The notes under the pieces are model-generated. The model was not told where the DNA came from and searched no databases. It saw only the letters and a program-made list of their open reading frames with translations. A stretch of DNA of 19,053 nucleotides from Hydrogenothermus sp. (GTDB taxonomy: Bacteria > Aquificota > Aquificia > Aquificales > Hydrogenothermaceae): NCBI GenBank assembly GCA_003978675.1, contig QNYP01000030.1, positions 1-19,053 of the forward strand. Direction: 5' to 3'. Below, piece after piece: positions 15,951 to 19,053 of the stretch. Made by a program: the position numbers and the translations under genes. How positions within the stretch are numbered: the stretch's first letter is position 1; every line of letters begins with the position of its first letter.

Positions 15951-16574
15951 ATGCAATTAGCTAAGCAAGAAAGAGACAGTTTAGTTCTAGAAAACTTACA
16001 GTTAGTTAAGAAAGTTGCAAGCAAGATTTATTACCGTATACCAAAGGGTGAGATTGAGTTTGATGAGCTTGTAAATATAGGTGTTATAGGTTTAATGAAA
16101 GCAATAGAAAAATATGATGAGGATAAAGCGAAGTTTTCAACTTACGCATATATAAAAATTAGAGGAGAAATACTTGATTACTTGAGAAGTTTAGATATTC
16201 TACCTAGAGGGTTAAGAGAAAAAATCAAAAAAGGTGAAATAGTTGATGAAAATATGGATATTCCACTATCAAGCTCTGCAATATTTTTGAGCATAGAAAA
16301 GGCTATAAATGGAACAGATGATTTGAAGTTTATAGATACTCTAGTATCTAAGTTAGAAACTCCAGAAGAGTATGCAGAGAAATCAGAGCTTCGAGAAAAA
16401 CTACTAAAAGTTTTAAATACCCTTTCAGAAAAAGAAAAACAGATATTACAGATGATATTTTTTGAAGAAAAAGATTTAAAGGAAATATCAGAGAAGCTAA
16501 ATATATCAGTTTCTAGAATATCCCAGATAAAATCTCAAGCTCTATCTAAATTAAGAAAGATATTTAAGTATTAA
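15951..16574 (+). CDS. fliA: Flagellar sigma factor sigma-28 FliA, short in the sigma-3 region
   Basis: 207 residues against about 236-240 usual. Sigma-2 (about 10-90) is complete, with FDELVNIGVIGLMKAIEKYD for core binding and FSTYAYIKIRGEILDYLR for -10 recognition. Sigma-4 (about 137-207) is complete, with the helix-turn-helix LKEISEKLNISVSRISQIKSQ. Between them only some 46 residues remain where E. coli FliA has about 72 by my remembered alignment, and the helix pair of sigma-3 is not evident. It would direct transcription of filament and other late genes and is normally held by FlgM until hook completion. It starts 3 nt after flhG; a ribosome binding site is weak. Function as FliA is well supported; the shortened middle is a direct observation. 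Confidence 0.92.
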   Translation: MQLAKQERDSLVLENLQLVKKVASKIYYRIPKGEIEFDELVNIGVIGLMKAIEKYDEDKAKFSTYAYIKIRGEILDYLRSLDILPRGLREKIKKGEIVDENMDIPLSSSAIFLSIEKAINGTDDLKFIDTLVSKLETPEEYAEKSELREKLLKVLNTLSEKEKQILQMIFFEEKDLKEISEKLNISVSRISQIKSQALSKLRKIFKY

Positions 16575-16628
16575 ACAATCCTTGCCAGATTTCGAAAAAG
16601 GATTTATAAATAAAACTAAAAATTTAAA

Positions 16629-18968
16629 ATGAAAAATATAGTTATAGACAATTCACAGCTTATTATAAGTGCTAAAAGTAGAAAAACAAAAACCAAAGCA
16701 AAAAAAGGATTTGTTTTATTTGATGATTTATTTAAGGCTCAATTGAAAAACAATGGTAAAGGTAAAACAATTGTTTCAACTTTTACATATGAAAAAACAG
16801 ATGTAGTTTTTAATAAAGCACTTTTACTTGATAATTTAATTAAACAAAAACTCGACAAAAACAAAAACTTATATCAGAGTATACCAAAAAATGAATACAC
16901 AAAATCTAGAGGAGAGCAAGAAGTAATAAAAAATAAAAAAGCTAGTGAAACTAAGAATATTCGTATAATTTTTCCTAAGCAAATAAACACGAAACACTTT
17001 TCTTTACCAAATGCTTTACGAAAGATAAATTTTTACTCTATTGGTGTAGCTTCTTTTCAGCTTAAAAACAATTTTCAAGTTGAAAGCATCTATAATTTGA
17101 AAAAAACTTTAGGAAAGACTAAGTTTGTTTTTATTCAAAATACAAATCAAGTAAGGCAAACAAATATAAATTCGTTAAATAATCAAAAAAACATAGATAC
17201 AAAAGACTTAAAAATTTTAAAGATACCTACATCAAAAATAGCTTCTAAAGAAATTAAGCAAAAACTAAAACCATTAAATCTTTTAAAAACAAAAGAAAAA
17301 CAGATAAACCTAGTTTCTCAAGAAAAAAATAACATATACCATAGAAAAACTATTGATAAAAACGCCATTCATAAAAAACTAGATATAAAAATAGAAACTT
17401 TGCCAAAAAAGATAGGTGAAACTATAACTAAAAAAGGCAAATCATTAAGCCTTTATCATAAACAAATATCTACAGGAAGGAATATATCCAATCAGAAAGA
17501 TATAAAAACGAATGAATTAAATACAAAAGAAACTAACAACAAATTAAAAAAACAAGCTAAACAACAAATAGTTTATGTACTTTCTCAAAAAATAGATGAA
17601 ATTCTGAAAAGTAAAAATAGTGTTAAAATTTCTTTACAGAAAGTAGAAAAACAACCAAAATCAAAACAAAAGACTTTAAATTTACCTGAAAATACCCCAA
17701 AATTTACTGAACAAGCTTCTAAAAAAATTCAACAAAAGTATCAAAAAGAAGAAGCATCTCAAAACATATTTATAAGTAATAAAATTCAACAAAAACTTAT
17801 ACGCAAAGAAAGCTTCAAACTAAGAACCTTCAAAACACAAACAAATGAAGATAAAAACCAAGAAAATAAAAGTGATAATCTACAGTTTTCAAATACGCAG
17901 ATATTTATAGCAGAAGTTAAACAAGACTTTAAAACTAATAATACAAACTTTCCACAAAAACATAGAGAAAAATTTAACCAAATAGTTAATCAAAACTTAA
18001 ATGACAGTAAAATTACCCAAACACTCAAAAATATGAAAAGTATACAACATACGATTAATAAAAAAACTAACAAACAAACAGAAAAACAAGTAGAGTTTAA
18101 TAATGAACAATCTAAAAACATAAAATCATTAGAAAATCTGAAAATGTTTGAAATTCCATTTGAAAGTTTATATAACCAAGCAAATGTGAATAATACATAT
18201 CTAGATGATAAACTTTCTAAAACAATCAACTTAGAAGCAGACAAGCAAAATCTACTTAACGTAAACCAAAATATAGAAACAGATTTAAATAACACAAATA
18301 AGCAAAATATTAAGATTTCTCAAACAATTTTTTCTTCTAGACCTGTAGATTTCAAAAAATACCACAAGCATAAACTAGATAATATCAAGATAGAAAAAAC
18401 AGCAACAAATAAAAAAGAGATAAAAAATAGTAAAACATTTACTTTTGAAAATGTAGAAGATACAAAAATTTCGGTAAAACTAGAAAATAACAGCCAAATT
18501 TTAAACAAGAATACTCAGCAAATGGAAAATTTCATAGATAACTCAATCTTTATTAAAAACTTAACTAAACAAGAAAACACAGAAAATTTACAAACTGAAG
18601 AACAAATAATGGAAACAGTAGAAAGTTCAGGAAGTAAAGAATTAATAGAAAAAACAGAAAACAAAGAATTTCTCAAACAAACAAATCTAAGACATACAAT
18701 AGAAAAAATAGAAAACATGAAAAAACTAGCTACGAAGCATATATCATTAAAAATTGTTTCTAAGGATTTAGTGCTTAGAGTAAACCTAACTAACCAAAAA
18801 TTAAACATAAGTATGTTAATAAACGAAGGTATTTATGATACATTCTATAAAGATGTAGAAAATATAATTAAAGAGACTGGCTTTGAGGAATATTCCCTTA
18901 AAATTAAAACACAAAAAGAGGTTAAATCCTTTAGAAAAGCTAGAGAAAACATTAATATTAGGGCTTAG
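16629..18968 (+). CDS. Large Lys/Asn/Gln-rich protein, candidate FliK hook-length regulator
   Basis: 779 residues, very basic and low in complexity, dominated by Lys, Asn, Gln, Thr and Ile. I see no Cys or Trp. There is no signal peptide or membrane segment. The last 85 residues look folded: alternating strands (HISLKIVSKDLVLRVNLTN, then KLNISMLINEG), a helix (YDTFYKDVENIIKETGF) and a final strand (YSLKIKTQ). This strand-strand-helix-strand plan recalls the C-terminal domain of FliK, and a long disordered body is what a hook-length ruler would have. It sits at the end of the flagellar run after a 54-nt gap, with no ribosome binding site. The FliK name is inference from context, composition and the tail; a filament cap, chaperone or unrelated protein cannot be excluded. 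Confidence 0.5.
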   Translation: MKNIVIDNSQLIISAKSRKTKTKAKKGFVLFDDLFKAQLKNNGKGKTIVSTFTYEKTDVVFNKALLLDNLIKQKLDKNKNLYQSIPKNEYTKSRGEQEVIKNKKASETKNIRIIFPKQINTKHFSLPNALRKINFYSIGVASFQLKNNFQVESIYNLKKTLGKTKFVFIQNTNQVRQTNINSLNNQKNIDTKDLKILKIPTSKIASKEIKQKLKPLNLLKTKEKQINLVSQEKNNIYHRKTIDKNAIHKKLDIKIETLPKKIGETITKKGKSLSLYHKQISTGRNISNQKDIKTNELNTKETNNKLKKQAKQQIVYVLSQKIDEILKSKNSVKISLQKVEKQPKSKQKTLNLPENTPKFTEQASKKIQQKYQKEEASQNIFISNKIQQKLIRKESFKLRTFKTQTNEDKNQENKSDNLQFSNTQIFIAEVKQDFKTNNTNFPQKHREKFNQIVNQNLNDSKITQTLKNMKSIQHTINKKTNKQTEKQVEFNNEQSKNIKSLENLKMFEIPFESLYNQANVNNTYLDDKLSKTINLEADKQNLLNVNQNIETDLNNTNKQNIKISQTIFSSRPVDFKKYHKHKLDNIKIEKTATNKKEIKNSKTFTFENVEDTKISVKLENNSQILNKNTQQMENFIDNSIFIKNLTKQENTENLQTEEQIMETVESSGSKELIEKTENKEFLKQTNLRHTIEKIENMKKLATKHISLKIVSKDLVLRVNLTNQKLNISMLINEGIYDTFYKDVENIIKETGFEEYSLKIKTQKEVKSFRKARENINIRA

Positions 18969-19053
18969 TATATTTTTACTATTAATCAACATAGCATTTG
19001 CACAAAAAGAGAACATTAATACAACAAAACAATTACCGCCACCTGTAATAAAG
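18883..19053 (+). CDS. Start of a secreted or membrane protein, cut by window end
   Basis: A reading frame different from the preceding gene is open from 18868 to the last base. It encodes a basic stretch (KHKKR, then EKLEK), a hydrophobic core (LILGLSIFLLLINI) and an AFA|Q signal-peptidase site, followed by a Pro-rich segment (QLPPPVIK) at the edge. There is no ATG or GTG. TTG 18883 with AAAGAG six to seven bases upstream is the best start, giving 57 visible residues and an 86-nt overlap with the preceding gene. In this context FliO, FliP or another secreted flagellar protein is possible, but the visible part is too short to name it. Confidence 0.6.
   Translation, partial: MRNIPLKLKHKKRLNPLEKLEKTLILGLSIFLLLINIAFAQKENINTTKQLPPPVIK

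Noticed and set aside
16577..16604. Inverted repeat AATCCTT/AAGGATT between fliA and the following gene, possible terminator
   Set aside because: The stem is only 7 bp and AT-rich, the loop is 14 nt and no T run follows. In a sequence this AT-rich it can arise by chance.
16572..16604. Sigma-28 type promoter (TAAA ... GCCGATAA) before the FliK candidate
   Set aside because: TAAA and GCCAGAT are both there but only 8 nt apart instead of about 15, and the -10 match is poor.
1..19053. CRISPR array, tRNA, rRNA, insertion sequence or phage genes
   Set aside because: No spaced direct repeats other than the fliN units, no structured RNA signature and no transposase or phage-like protein was seen; the window is filled by flagellar and chemotaxis genes.

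Overview
This window is one uninterrupted run of genes on the + strand: the rotor, rod, ring, export and regulatory part of a flagellar operon, preceded by a block of chemotaxis genes. The DNA is strongly AT-rich. Arginine is mostly AGA/AGG, isoleucine is often ATA, and the proteins are rich in Lys, Glu and Ile. Together with the gene content (CheZ, CheV, FlhF/FlhG, P- and L-ring proteins) this suggests a Gram-negative, probably thermophilic, polarly flagellated bacterium. An Aquificota member (Hydrogenothermaceae, for example Sulfurihydrogenibium-like) is my best guess from composition and gene content. I could not test it; Desulfurobacteriaceae or another AT-rich deep-branching group is possible.

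Layout. 1-259 is a perfect inverted repeat (126-bp arms, 7-nt spacer) centred just upstream of cheZ and running off the left edge. It looks more like a fold-back amplification or assembly join than biology. 156-4625 is chemotaxis: cheZ, cheA, cheW, cheV, cheY. 4651-7311 is the switch complex: fliG, fliM, fliN. 7313-8855 is rod: flgF-like and flgG. 8882-11852 holds the P/L-ring and rod-assembly genes flgA, flgH, flgI and a short flgJ. 11865-15947 is the export gate flhA and the polar placement and number pair flhF, flhG. 15951-16574 is sigma-28 fliA. 16629-18968 is a very large Lys/Asn/Gln/Thr-rich protein that I tentatively call a FliK-like hook-length protein. From about 18883 to the window end a new gene with a signal peptide starts in another frame.

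How it works together. CheA, CheW and CheV form the receptor-coupled kinase core, CheY is the diffusible regulator and CheZ its phosphatase. CheY-P acts on FliM/FliN/FliG, encoded directly downstream. FlgF/FlgG, FlgA/H/I and FlgJ build the rod and its bushings, FlhA exports the substrates, FlhF/FlhG set polar position and number, and FliA drives late genes. Gaps are mostly under 30 nt and several genes overlap, which implies one long transcript with translational coupling. I found no convincing internal promoter or terminator. No receptor, CheR or CheB gene is present here.

No wholly new system is evident. The most interesting departures from the textbook are the tandem-triplicated N-terminal motif in FliN, a FliA with most of the sigma-3 region missing, the oversized FliK candidate, and the palindrome at the left edge. 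There is no gene-free stretch longer than about 155 bases.
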